Assembly: GCA_017940415.1 (NCBI GenBank)
Contig: JAGAYR010000016.1
Coordinates: 62,001 to 126,000 of the forward strand
Length of the DNA stretch: 64,000 bases
Source: Lachnospiraceae bacterium
GTDB lineage: Bacteria; Bacillota; Clostridia; Lachnospirales; Lachnospiraceae
Reading direction: 5' to 3'
Shown: positions 9,201 to 16,771 of the stretch, one piece after another
Numbering within the stretch: the stretch's first letter is position 1
How the letters are laid out: each line of letters begins with the position of its first letter
Notes under the pieces: model-generated
The model's input: the letters and a program-made list of their open reading frames with translations, nothing else
Databases searched by the model: none
What the model was told of the DNA's origin: nothing
Position numbers and translations under genes: made by a program

Positions 9201-9455
9201 ACCTGTCCTTGTGGAACAGATAACTATCAGCTTATCGGAGTTGGCCAGTGCCATGTCTATATCTTCATTAAGGTCACTGGTAATAGGAAGTTCTTCCTTG
9301 TCGCGGAAGATCCTCTCAATTCGTTTAACTCCTGTTTTTTTAACAATGGCTTTGGGAATGCGGAATCTCTCAAGGCGTGTCTGCACCTCAGCTGCAATTT
9401 TGCTGTCCGCTTCGGAATGTCTGTAAGAAATAAAAGCATTATATTTGAGACCCAT
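6222..9455 (-). CDS. Membrane-anchored TIR-domain protein with extracytoplasmic beta-propeller
   Basis: This 1077-residue protein has three parts. Residues 4-130 are a TIR_2-type domain (NAFISYRHSE at the start). The WVRKEIETF segment places Glu93 where the catalytic glutamate of TIR NADases lies. A basic RRKQYIRRR stretch leads into one membrane helix (about 191-213), followed by an Ala/Asn-rich coiled coil (217-258) and a helical segment. The rest, to the end, is a WD40/PQQ-like propeller with recurring DG/SPDG turns. By the positive-inside rule the TIR domain is cytoplasmic and the propeller outside. The family is common in Lachnospiraceae. Whether it hydrolyses NAD or is a sensor or adaptor is not known. 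A clear AAGGAGCTGTAT site precedes the ATG. Confidence 0.82.
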   Translation of the reverse strand: MGLKYNAFISYRHSEADSKIAAEVQTRLERFRIPKAIVKKTGVKRIERIFRDKEELPITSDLNEDIDMALANSDKLIVICSTRTGESIWVRKEIETFLKYHDKKDVFTVLVDGEPEEVIPDILMHDTTVNYLPGGQLETKDVMIEPLSCDYRMDIKKARKYELPRLAAAIIGCSYDELVQRRKQYIRRRNSIIGGCAAVAIATIIGYLTWSLLQIRMNYERAESNYALAQSNLALAEENYAQAQANYMDALRNQSAYLASESEELLEAGDRLGAVQLALAALPSEGKDRPVTSDAEYALSTALGLYLSPGVTDTAVIWNYGSGDHINKFRVDYKNMRVAVLDTLGTLNIWSLNDHTLLGTFISDDSKLTNFVIDSEGRVILAYKNMIRVMDSDLETELWNLPWEDKSSADTNFESFRISYDGSEFLYFSRGAFVVLDLFTGEEKLQYDLNDIVENPDDSIWDIAINKAVFSPDGSKIALLYTSGIDVRGIIIYDRETLEWKTVGEGYGYVSDLAFTPDSEKLLIEHEEDVEDGSLDWFGVQILKEGSRVTECNDAETGKLLWNTAVSHTLVGYDSGMTFVKYGTGDDISDAVAVGFSNKCVIIELQTGEILSERELASEYIDAYLNTSETRLYMILRNGQYAIVKLDEPDTGTLIYMYFEEMIDDSAVFTGADGANHYLIKCSDSNYLAEYSSFFYDRSYNAVQGTGSGGAKTAFVSGKRLLALDGDMNLYCVDMASANVVWTAKVEGEYFTAVNFIGTDEFGNVYMNNSNNISGEYGDKLYKIDIAGGNITRVTDLPDINTYNTDYVDGCIYFSCSGGYSEAPYIYKYDTSDGSGETFELKPEEEGYFPTCKLRVSPDGKHAIMLDQFTTNGTTYLTSLESGNMIALDYTGETFACWSPDSEWVAVSNGERVSIYEADGPKIAEISDLETTVNDVFVCEKGLVVLMNNGMVGLYDMNGNILNSLDAFRGNIDTTIVNHEDISFEIVDDILIIKRKDYSSVIYLDEFKVKVIIIGLLAYDKDNEKFYVRVYGDVGGAGSLGYFKVKSIEELVAEGMEFIGDAAMSADMKKRYGIEDT

Positions 9456-9493
9456 ATACAGCTCCTTTTCTACAAAAAAGCATTATCTCCTAA

Positions 9494-9502
9494 ATTATAA
9501 CA
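9494..9502 (-). promoter_or_regulatory. Extended -10 promoter of the TIR gene
   Basis: The minus strand reads TGTTATAAT, an extended -10 element, about 40 bases before the TIR start codon. No good -35 box is visible. A nearly identical element precedes the HD-GYP leader (61538-61546). Confidence 0.5.
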
Positions 9503-9543
9503 TATTCCTATTTTCCGTAATATTTCGAAAAATTTAATCATTT

Positions 9544-9573
9544 ATGACAAAGGCTTATAGTAATCGTTATAAA
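9544..9573 (+). promoter_or_regulatory. Possible promoter of the XRE/DUF5688 pair
   Basis: ATGACA (9544-9549) and TATAAA (9568-9573) are separated by 18 bases and lie about 65 bases upstream of the XRE gene. The match to consensus is moderate, so this is a suggestion only. Confidence 0.35.
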
Positions 9574-9638
9574 TCCTCCTTATCATCATTCATGTAACAA
9601 TCAAACGCCTATAAGGCATGTCCGGAGAGGAGGAAAAT

Positions 9639-10037
9639 ATGAGCAATATCTGTCAGAAAGTTATGTCACAGGTCAATAAGGCCAAAAGCAACGCAGACAT
9701 CACCGGGAAGATCATTGATTTCAAGGAATCCCAAACGATTAAAAAATCTCCAGCAGGATATGACATGGTAACCCGGGATTATCTGATCGAATTCGGCAAT
9801 AAGCTTAAAGAGCTTCGAACGGACAAACTCGGTTGTACGCAGGATAAGTTGGGAGACATCATGAACCTCTCCCAATCGGAAGTCTCACGATTAGAGCACG
9901 GCCAGCGCAAAATAAATATCATTCATCTATTTACTCTCAAACGTCTCAACCCAAATCTGGATCTGAACAATCTCGTAGACATCTGCAATACTCTCGAATT
10001 ACAAATGCCAAATAATACACGCAAGGAGGATTTATGA
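9639..10037 (+). CDS. XRE-family helix-turn-helix protein
   Basis: This 132-residue protein carries an HTH_3 motif at about residues 67-90 (TQDKLGDIMNLSQSEVSRLE). It has a 50-residue N-terminal extension without recognisable features and a short C-terminal tail. I chose the ATG at 9639, which follows GGAGAGGAGGAAAAT, over an upstream ATG without a site. It overlaps the next gene by ATGA, so the two are translationally coupled, and it is divergent from the TIR gene by 183 bases. The likely role is a DNA-binding regulator of this locus; the target is unknown. Confidence 0.8.
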   Translation: MSNICQKVMSQVNKAKSNADITGKIIDFKESQTIKKSPAGYDMVTRDYLIEFGNKLKELRTDKLGCTQDKLGDIMNLSQSEVSRLEHGQRKINIIHLFTLKRLNPNLDLNNLVDICNTLELQMPNNTRKEDL

Positions 10038-10879
10038 AAACCATCCCCGAAAGTGAAGACAAAAGCAATCCCGCCCTGTGGATAAACCGTGCCAAAAACG
10101 GATATCCCCGTGAAAAGAAAACGCTGATGATCACCGCAGCGTACAAACCACTGGAAAAAACATATTCCGGCGGCTATGTAACGGATAACCGCAATGGCAT
10201 CACCCTTACACTCAGCAGACTGATATACGAGTCCGGAGAAAAACTGGCCGTTCCTGTAAGCAGGGAGGAAGCCATATCGTGGAACGTCCCCATTAAGATC
10301 ATAATCGGTGAAGCTCTGGATAATACGCCTAAGCTTTTTCCCGTCTCCGTATTCGATGTCCGTAAAAACCGGTACATAGATATCCCGTTCCACTCCTACG
10401 TAGAATATGACTTTGATACAGATCCAATGTCTTCCGTAGCTGCAGAGAGCGGTGATTTCTACGATAGTGCCGAAAGCTCCGGACTGCGCTTCATCTTAAG
10501 CTGCGATAAGATCACAGGATGCGCGGTCATCTTCTATCCCGGTCTCATGCATGAAATTGCGCGAATGCTCGCCAAAAACCCGACAATCCTCATCTGTGAG
10601 CCGGGTAAAGTCTTCGTATTTGAATCAGGCAAAAGAAAAAAGAAGATCCGAGACTATATAGAAAGATACAGAAATTACATCGGTGATATGTCGTATGACC
10701 CGTATCTGTTCAGGTACATCAAAGAAAACAACGTTTTTCTGGAACTCGGGAAAGATGCGGAACTCAGGAGAAATCCCGTCTCAGAAGCACGCATCCCCCA
10801 AGGCAGTATAGCAAGTGCCTGGGGGGATGCGGATAGCAGACGCAAGCTGCTTGAATGGAAGCGAGGCATCAATCATTAA
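10034..10879 (+). CDS. DUF5688-like protein of unknown function
   Basis: This is a 281-residue soluble protein with no membrane segment or signal peptide. The pattern EALDNTPKLFPV, then GLRFILSCDKITGCAVIFYP, then LMHEIARMLAKN matches what I know of DUF5688 proteins of Lachnospiraceae, where a 'TN...GAA.LYP..L..IA' block is typical. The assignment rests on memory of that family and is moderate. It is translationally coupled to the XRE gene (ATGA overlap, with AGGAGG just before). No catalytic motif is visible, and I assign no function. Confidence 0.6.
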   Translation: MKTIPESEDKSNPALWINRAKNGYPREKKTLMITAAYKPLEKTYSGGYVTDNRNGITLTLSRLIYESGEKLAVPVSREEAISWNVPIKIIIGEALDNTPKLFPVSVFDVRKNRYIDIPFHSYVEYDFDTDPMSSVAAESGDFYDSAESSGLRFILSCDKITGCAVIFYPGLMHEIARMLAKNPTILICEPGKVFVFESGKRKKKIRDYIERYRNYIGDMSYDPYLFRYIKENNVFLELGKDAELRRNPVSEARIPQGSIASAWGDADSRRKLLEWKRGINH

Positions 10880-10891
10880 AGGAGGATTGAG

Positions 10892-12703
10892 TTAAGTAAA
10901 TGCGCTCAGCTGCGATTCACACAGGCGCCTGTAGTTACCGTTTTCTATTTTCATGAGTTCTTCATGGGTGCCTCTTTCTTCGATCATGCCATGGTCGACA
11001 TACATTATGCAGTCGGCATTTCTGATGGTTGAAAGTCTGTGGGCGATGATGAAACTCGTACGGCCTTTAAGCATCTCGGCGAGTCCCTTCTGAAGCAGTA
11101 TCTCTGTTTCGGTATCGATTGCTGCGGTGGCTTCATCGAGAATGAGGATCTTGGGATCCGCAAGTACGGCTCTGGCAAAAGAGATCAGCTGGCGCTGTCC
11201 TGCGGACAACCTGGATCCTCTTTCGTTTACTTCCGTTTCATATCCGTTTTCAAGTGACATGATGAAATCGTGGGCGCATACGGTCTTGGCTGCTCTGATG
11301 ACATCTTCATCCGTAGCATCCTTATTGCCGTAACGGATATTGTCCTTGATGGTTCCGGAGAATATGAATGAATCCTGCATCATGACACCCATCTGAGTAC
11401 GAAGCGATTTGATGGTGACATCTTCTATATTTACTCCATCTATGAGAACCTTGCCGGATGTGACATTGTAAAATCTGCTTATCAGATTAACTATCGTTGT
11501 CTTACCCGCACCGGTAGGACCGACTATCGCATAGCTTTCTCCGGGTTTTACTTTGAAGGACACACCGTGAAGTATCTCCACTCCGTCCTCGTAAGCAAAC
11601 TTAACATCTTTGTACTCTACTTCTCCGGTTATGGGAGGCATGACTCCTGCGCCTTCTTTATCCTTGACCAGTACCGGAGCATCGATGGTTTCAAATATTC
11701 TTTCAAGATATGACACAGCCGTCAGAAGTGAATTGTAGAAATTTGCAAGTGTCATGATGGGCTGCCAGAATCTGGATGCATATCCGATGAACGCTACCAG
11801 TAGTCCAACGGTTATATTTACATTTCCTCTCGAAAGCCAAGCTATTCCCAGAATGTAGATAACACAGTTCGAAAGAACGTTGATGTTATTGATCATGGGC
11901 CAGAGGATAAAATTGTATTTGACCGCCGTGAGCCAGGATTTACGTGCTTCCCCGTTCAAAACATTGAAATAATCGGTGTTGTATTCCTCTCTTACAAAGG
12001 ACTGTGTGACCCTTATTCCGTTGACGGATTCAGCGATATAAGCATTCAGATTGGACTGCTTATTGGACTGGATCTGCCATGCTTTATGCTGCCTTGATTT
12101 GATGAAGACTATAACAAATGCCAGAATTGGCATTCCGCATAAAACAATGAGGGTAAACTTCACATTCAGATAGAGCATAAATACCACTATGAATATCATT
12201 GAGAATATATCCGTTATGGTATTGACGATACCGTTGGACAAAAGATCCGAAAGATTGTTTACATAGTTAACAACTCTTACCTGAATCTTGCCATGAGGCT
12301 TGTCATCAAAATATGAAAAGGGAAGTTCCTGAAGATGAATGAATAATTCCCTTCGCAGATTATAGATGACGCCCTGTCCCACTTGAGATGTAAGTTTGAT
12401 CTTCTCTCTTGTAATGAGTGCACACACCACCGAGATAAGGAAAGTAAGCACAGCATACATCACTATCTTGCGGATAGCCTCACTCTGCGAGATGCTATCT
12501 CCGAAATTTGCCTCCGATATGACATCCATTACATTCTTCATAAAAATGGGAATGAGCATGGACAGAGCACTGGATATGATCATTATGAATACGGCTATCG
12601 AAAGCTTTTTCTTAAACGGACCAACATAGGATCCCAGTCTCTTGAGCTGTTCCAGGTCAAAAGACTCTTCCAGGTCTTCATCCTGATTTATCTTATTTCT
12701 AGC
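10892..12703 (-). CDS. ABC exporter half-transporter (permease-ATPase fusion), second of a pair
   Basis: About 603 residues. An ABC membrane domain with six predicted helices (about 35-330) is followed by an ATPase with Walker A GPTGAGKT, the Q-loop MQDSF, signature LSAGQRQ, Walker B ILILDEATA and the switch AHRLS. With the upstream half-transporter it probably forms a heterodimeric multidrug or lipid exporter of the LmrCD/BmrCD type. Both halves keep the Glu after Walker B or its Asp variant (see partner). I chose the ATG at 12703 (MARNKINQ), preceded by GAGGAGTAAATTA; the longer reading begins inside a palindromic repeat. Confidence 0.88.
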   Translation of the reverse strand, partial: ARNKINQDEDLEESFDLEQLKRLGSYVGPFKKKLSIAVFIMIISSALSMLIPIFMKNVMDVISEANFGDSISQSEAIRKIVMYAVLTFLISVVCALITREKIKLTSQVGQGVIYNLRRELFIHLQELPFSYFDDKPHGKIQVRVVNYVNNLSDLLSNGIVNTITDIFSMIFIVVFMLYLNVKFTLIVLCGMPILAFVIVFIKSRQHKAWQIQSNKQSNLNAYIAESVNGIRVTQSFVREEYNTDYFNVLNGEARKSWLTAVKYNFILWPMINNINVLSNCVIYILGIAWLSRGNVNITVGLLVAFIGYASRFWQPIMTLANFYNSLLTAVSYLERIFETIDAPVLVKDKEGAGVMPPITGEVEYKDVKFAYEDGVEILHGVSFKVKPGESYAIVGPTGAGKTTIVNLISRFYNVTSGKVLIDGVNIEDVTIKSLRTQMGVMMQDSFIFSGTIKDNIRYGNKDATDEDVIRAAKTVCAHDFIMSLENGYETEVNERGSRLSAGQRQLISFARAVLADPKILILDEATAAIDTETEILLQKGLAEMLKGRTSFIIAHRLSTIRNADCIMYVDHGMIEERGTHEELMKIENGNYRRLCESQLSAFT

Positions 12704-12720
12704 CATTAATTTACTCCTCG

Positions 12721-12764
12721 GATGACAACGGGGACGCTTCTGTTTTGTCATCCCCATTGTCATC
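12721..12764. repeat. REP-like palindromic element B between the two ABC genes
   Basis: Outer arms GATGACAA (12721-12728) and TTGTCATC (12757-12764) are perfect, and inner arms GGGGA/TCCCC continue after one mismatch. The left arm carries GGGGACGCTTC, which is the core of elements at 6165 and 51721. It lies in the short gap between two co-directional ABC genes and touches the stop codon of the upstream one, so it is not a typical strong terminator. Confidence 0.65.
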
Positions 12765-14541
12765 ATGCTGTTCTTGAATGCAGGTCTCCGAGCTGATGTT
12801 CATAAACGGTTCTGTAATATCCGTCCTGCTTTATCAGTTCCTCGTGAGTACCTTCCTGTACTATTTTTCCCTCTTCAACAACAAGGATCTTATCCGCGTC
12901 TCTGAGTGAAGAGATCCTCTGTGCTATTATGAATACCGTTTCATTTTCCAGAAGCTTAAGGTCTTTCTGAATCTGTGTTTCCGTTTCCATATCAACTGCG
13001 GAAGTTGTATCGTCGAGTATGACTATAGCGGGCTTTTTGAGTATTGCTCTTGCAAGGGCGATACGCTGCTTTTGTCCGCCGGAAAGTCCGATTCCTCTCT
13101 CACCGACAACCGTGTCATATCCGTCGGTCATCTCGTTAATGAAGCCGTCTGCATCAGCCATCTTCGCCGCCCACTTGACCTGATCCAGTGTACAATCCGG
13201 ATCTCCGTAAGCAATATTGCCTTCTATCGTGTCCGAGAAAAGGAATACATCCTGCATGGCAAGTCCGATGCCGTCGCGAAGAGTATGAAGTTCCATTTCT
13301 CTTACATCGATACCGTCTACCAGAACCTGTCCGTCCGTTACATCATAGAATCTGCATATCAGGTTCATGATGGTGGTTTTACCGGATCCGGTAGCTCCAA
13401 GGATTCCCACTGTCTCACCCTGTTTTACTTTGAAAGAAACATGATCAAGTATGGGCTCCCCTTCAACGTTGTAGGAAACATCCTTAAACTCAACTTCTCC
13501 CCTGATCTTCTTTTCACTCTTGGGGTTAAGAGGAGTTGTAATAAGAGGCTTTTCCGATACGGTCGCGTATATCTTAACCACTGATGTGGTAAATCTCTGA
13601 TAGTCATTGATAAGCCATCCGAACATTCGAAGAGGCATGTTCAGCATCCACAGATAGGAATTGATCATAACCATGTTGCCCAGAGACATCGCACCCTTTA
13701 TACACATAATTCCGCCTACAAGCATCAGCAAAACCGTAAGGAGTGATGAGAGAACTTCGAATATGGGCACATACTTGGTCCAAACCTTGGCAGCATCCAG
13801 CTCTGCCTGCCTGTATGCCTCGTTCTCGACATCAAACTTCTCTATTTCGTAGTCTTCTTTGGTAAACGCCCTGACCACACGGTTTCCGCTGATGTTTTCC
13901 TGAGCGAAGGCATTGAGCGAAGAAAACCTGTCTCTTATTTTCATGAAACGAGGCTTGATGATCTTGGACTGACGATATGTGGCAAATGCACTCATGGGAA
14001 GAACAAGTATCATTGCAAGTCCTATTCTCCAGTCAACGGAGAAGATCATCACAAGTGCGATCACGAAGAGAAGAACGTTCTCATATATGGAATAGATTAC
14101 GTAAGCCACGAAATGACGAATAGCCATCATATCGCCTGTCTGACGGCTCATCAGATCTCCGGTTCTGTTTCTGTTATAGAAGGCAAAATCCTTCTGAAGC
14201 AGGCTTCTGTAAACTCCGTCTCTCATGTCATAGAGCATATCCTGAGAGCAGGTCTCAAAAAACCACTGGGCCGAAAGACGGAAAACAGCACGGAGCAATG
14301 CCACGCCTATCATCATAAGAAGAGCCATGGGCAGAGCATCCATTCTGTCCGCAATACCGACTCCGTCCCCGATAATGTCGTCTACTATAAATCCCGCAAC
14401 TTTGGGATTTACTATGGTAAGGATTGAAGTGAATGTAATAAGAACAAGCCCCACTCCAAGCTTCCACTTGTATTTTGTGAGGTATCTGTAGAACCACTTA
14501 AGGGCTCTTTTCCATTCCGGATCGTTTAATCTCTTTCTCAT
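12763..14541 (-). CDS. ABC exporter half-transporter (permease-ATPase fusion), first of a pair
   Basis: This 592-residue protein has an N-terminal ABC membrane domain (about 20-310) and a C-terminal ATPase. Visible motifs are Walker A GATGSGKT, signature LSGGQKQR, Walker B IVILDDTTSAVD and the switch region AQRIS. The residue after Walker B is Asp instead of Glu, and the switch His is replaced by Gln (AQRIS). This is the degenerate-site pattern of one half of heterodimeric exporters; the partner has EATA and AHRLS. The gene is divergent from an AraC regulator that may control it. Confidence 0.88.
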   Translation of the reverse strand: MRKRLNDPEWKRALKWFYRYLTKYKWKLGVGLVLITFTSILTIVNPKVAGFIVDDIIGDGVGIADRMDALPMALLMMIGVALLRAVFRLSAQWFFETCSQDMLYDMRDGVYRSLLQKDFAFYNRNRTGDLMSRQTGDMMAIRHFVAYVIYSIYENVLLFVIALVMIFSVDWRIGLAMILVLPMSAFATYRQSKIIKPRFMKIRDRFSSLNAFAQENISGNRVVRAFTKEDYEIEKFDVENEAYRQAELDAAKVWTKYVPIFEVLSSLLTVLLMLVGGIMCIKGAMSLGNMVMINSYLWMLNMPLRMFGWLINDYQRFTTSVVKIYATVSEKPLITTPLNPKSEKKIRGEVEFKDVSYNVEGEPILDHVSFKVKQGETVGILGATGSGKTTIMNLICRFYDVTDGQVLVDGIDVREMELHTLRDGIGLAMQDVFLFSDTIEGNIAYGDPDCTLDQVKWAAKMADADGFINEMTDGYDTVVGERGIGLSGGQKQRIALARAILKKPAIVILDDTTSAVDMETETQIQKDLKLLENETVFIIAQRISSLRDADKILVVEEGKIVQEGTHEELIKQDGYYRTVYEHQLGDLHSRTA

Positions 14542-14667
14542 AATCAGAAACCTTTTGTGTTTTAGGAAATTTACTGTCTGCTTTGCTATACCTCAGATAT
14601 TAAGCTAATAAGCGGATTTTACAATGTTTTTTTCTGTCAGATACTTGACTTTTTCTGCTTTTAACCC

Positions 14668-14699
14668 CAATAATTGTTATAAACGGGTCAATAATTGTT
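14668..14699. promoter_or_regulatory. Tandem direct repeat, candidate AraC-type operator
   Basis: CAATAATTGTT occurs twice (14668-14678 and 14689-14699) with a period of exactly 21 bases, two turns of the helix on the same face. AraC-family proteins with two HTH motifs often bind such direct repeats. It lies between the divergent ABC exporter and AraC genes, just before the AraC ribosome binding site. Confidence 0.55.
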
Positions 14700-14724
14700 C
14701 GCAATTGATTATAAGGAGTCGGAT

Positions 14725-15552
14725 ATGATAGATGTCCCCTATGCCGGATATAATTACTACCATCAGGACGGATGGGAAATATACAGGCCGGACGGAATCA
14801 GACACTACAGCATCATCTTCATACGAAATCCCTTTTATTACGTTGTAAAAAACGTGGACAACCTGAGAACGATATATGTGGAAAGGCCATCATTTCTTTT
14901 CTACAGGCCTACGGACTATCAGCATTTTTATCTGAGAAATGCACCATATACCGATGATTGGATGCACTTCATTGATGATGACGGAGAATGTGAGAAACTG
15001 TTTGATGAACTCGGACTTCCGTTTTCAAAAGCCCTGACTCTTCACGACAGTTCCGAGCCTTCTTCCATAATGCAGATGATTGCCGCAGAAGCCAGGAAAA
15101 ATTCCGATCATCACGGAATGATAATGGACTCACTTATCCGTATTCTGCTGTACAAAATAAGCGATCTGTACAGCAAAAGCGAAGATAATAAGATTGATTT
15201 TACTTCCGGTGCGATTGAAAGCTACAGAAGAAGATTCAACATCCTCAGAAACAGAATCTATCAGGGCGGAGAAGCCGCAAGAATCAAAGAAGTTTCGGAG
15301 CTGGCAGATGAGATGAACATGAGTATTTCTTACTTCCAGCATGTTTATAAAGCTCTGTACGGGGTACCCGTATCCAAAGATCTGATCATATCCAGAATAG
15401 AATATGCATCCTACCTTCTTCTGAACCAAAACACAGGCATAGCGCAGGCGGCTGCCATATGCGGTTACGACAGCGTGGAGCATTTCAACAGACAATTCAA
15501 GAAAATAAAAGGAAGTTCTCCGAGCGAATATAAAAAATCCCACGACCGTTAA
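14725..15552 (+). CDS. AraC-family transcriptional regulator
   Basis: This 275-residue protein has an N-terminal cupin-like sensing region (about 1-140) and a C-terminal pair of HTH motifs (about 175-275). The AraC signature is visible: LADEMNMSISYFQHVYKAL, then IAQAAAICGYDSVEHFNRQF with SPSEYKK at the end. I chose the ATG at 14725 because ATAAGGAGTCGGAT precedes it. It is divergent from a heterodimeric ABC exporter, and a 21-bp-spaced direct repeat lies in between, so control of the exporter is the simplest idea. The effector is unknown. Confidence 0.88.
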   Translation: MIDVPYAGYNYYHQDGWEIYRPDGIRHYSIIFIRNPFYYVVKNVDNLRTIYVERPSFLFYRPTDYQHFYLRNAPYTDDWMHFIDDDGECEKLFDELGLPFSKALTLHDSSEPSSIMQMIAAEARKNSDHHGMIMDSLIRILLYKISDLYSKSEDNKIDFTSGAIESYRRRFNILRNRIYQGGEAARIKEVSELADEMNMSISYFQHVYKALYGVPVSKDLIISRIEYASYLLLNQNTGIAQAAAICGYDSVEHFNRQFKKIKGSSPSEYKKSHDR

Positions 15553-15559
15553 GTCGTGG
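15531..15559 (-). terminator. Intrinsic terminator of metF overlapping the AraC stop
   Basis: On the minus strand a perfect stem CCACGAC/GTCGTGG (15559-15540) with a six-base loop is followed by GATTTTTTA. It ends the metF transcript. The AraC stop codon lies within the hairpin, so the two convergent genes share this sequence. Confidence 0.8.
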
Positions 15560-15579
15560 AATTTGACATATGTGTCAGA

Positions 15580-16440
15580 TCAAATTACATTCTTGATTCC
15601 TTCGCATATTCTCTTGGCTGCCGCAGGATTGTTCATGGTGTAGATATGAACTCCGTCACATCCCGATGCCAGAAGATCGATTATCTGACTTATGGCATAA
15701 TACAGTCCCGCATCGAATAGTGCCGCCTTATTGTCTTCGTATCTGTCGATTATCCTGGCAAATCTTTCCGGAAGCTTTGCCCCGCATGTGGTCACCATTC
15801 TCTTAATGGTCTTTGCTGAAAGGCATGGCATTATTCCGGGGGTGATGGGAACCGTTATTCCGGCGATTCTTGCATCTTCAACAAAATTATAGAAATCATT
15901 GTTGTCAAAAAACAGCTGGCTTAATAAAACTTCAGCACCTGCTTCAACCTTTTTACGAAGATTTGTCATCTCATCTACCCGGCTTTTTGAATCAGGATGG
16001 TTCTCGGGATAACATGCACCTGCAATACAGAAATTTGTATGAGGCTTGATGTAAGTAATCAGATCCGACGCGTGATTAAAGACGCCTTTGGATGGTGCAT
16101 TTGGATTGACATCACCGCGAAGCGCAAGGATGTTTTCTATTCCGCTTGCTTCAAGCTGCTTACAGAATTCATCTATATCATTCTTGTCGTAGCAAAGACC
16201 GGTAAGATGTGCTACAGCTTCTGTATGATATTCTTCTCTTATCTTCTTACAGATTGCTATGGTTTTGTTATTGTTGGAGCTTCCGCCGGCGCCGAATGTT
16301 ACGCTGATGTAGTCAGGCTTAAGAGCACAGAGGATTCCAAGAGTCTCATCTATGTTATCAAGTTCATCCTGAGCCTTGGGAGGAAATATCTCAAAAGAAA
16401 CAACCTGTTCTTTGTTTTTATAAATGTCGGTAAGTTTCAT
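15580..16440 (-). CDS. metF: Methylenetetrahydrofolate reductase
   Basis: This 286-residue protein has the MTHFR TIM-barrel pattern: SFEIFPPK near the N-terminus, DYISVTFGAGGS (the catalytic Glu is in FEIFPPK), AHLTG, NILALRGD and PITPGIMP. It reduces 5,10-methylene-THF to 5-methyl-THF, feeding methionine synthesis or one-carbon metabolism. It is a single-domain bacterial enzyme of normal length. A GGAGAAAACA site precedes the ATG. It stands alone, divergent from the amt gene. No methionine-type riboswitch was recognised upstream. Confidence 0.95.
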   Translation of the reverse strand: MKLTDIYKNKEQVVSFEIFPPKAQDELDNIDETLGILCALKPDYISVTFGAGGSSNNNKTIAICKKIREEYHTEAVAHLTGLCYDKNDIDEFCKQLEASGIENILALRGDVNPNAPSKGVFNHASDLITYIKPHTNFCIAGACYPENHPDSKSRVDEMTNLRKKVEAGAEVLLSQLFFDNNDFYNFVEDARIAGITVPITPGIMPCLSAKTIKRMVTTCGAKLPERFARIIDRYEDNKAALFDAGLYYAISQIIDLLASGCDGVHIYTMNNPAAAKRICEGIKNVI

Positions 16441-16586
16441 TGTTTTCTCCGATTTCTTTATTGAAAATATACGAAGACATACGTCATATCCGATGTCAGT
16501 ACATTTGATATGATACCGCGAAACCGCATAAACAGCAAGTTTGATGGCATTTGTTAAAACCTGATAAAAAAAATTTTAAAATTTTC

Positions 16587-16615
16587 TTGACAAAAAAAAC
16601 ACACTGTCATAATAT
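16587..16615 (+). promoter_or_regulatory. Strong sigma-70-type promoter of amt
   Basis: A consensus -35 TTGACA (16587-16592), exactly 17 bases, and -10 TAATAT (16610-16615). Transcription should start near 16622, about 150 bases before the amt start codon, leaving a leader that contains a terminator. Confidence 0.8.
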
Positions 16616-16771
16616 ACGCACATAAGATTTTTACATTTGATGGCAATGGCGTCACAGATTTCTTTCTGTGACGCCTTTTTTGTTTTCAAAAACCGTATGT
16701 AAAAATCGTATATGCAAGCAGGAAGCATTTTCGGCCGGAATGCATAGCTTGTGATCACAGGAGGAAAGATT
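16616..16771 (+). promoter_or_regulatory. amt leader with internal terminator and long-range pairing
   Basis: A GGCGTCACAG/CTGTGACGCC stem (16648-16657 and 16666-16675) is followed by six T, a textbook intrinsic terminator (T run 16676-16681) lying between the amt promoter and the gene. GATTTTTACAT before it (16626-16636) is the exact reverse complement of 16697-16707 after it, so readthrough RNA can enclose the terminator in a long helix. A further hairpin (CAAGC/GCTTG with inner GCATT/AATGC, 16715-16751) precedes the ribosome binding site. This looks like attenuation control of ammonium uptake; the signal is unknown. Confidence 0.65.

Noticed and set aside
16616-16771. ANTAR-target hairpin pair before amt
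   Set aside because: The motif needs two hairpins with six-base loops of A..G type before the terminator; only one short stretch precedes the terminator and no such pair is seen.
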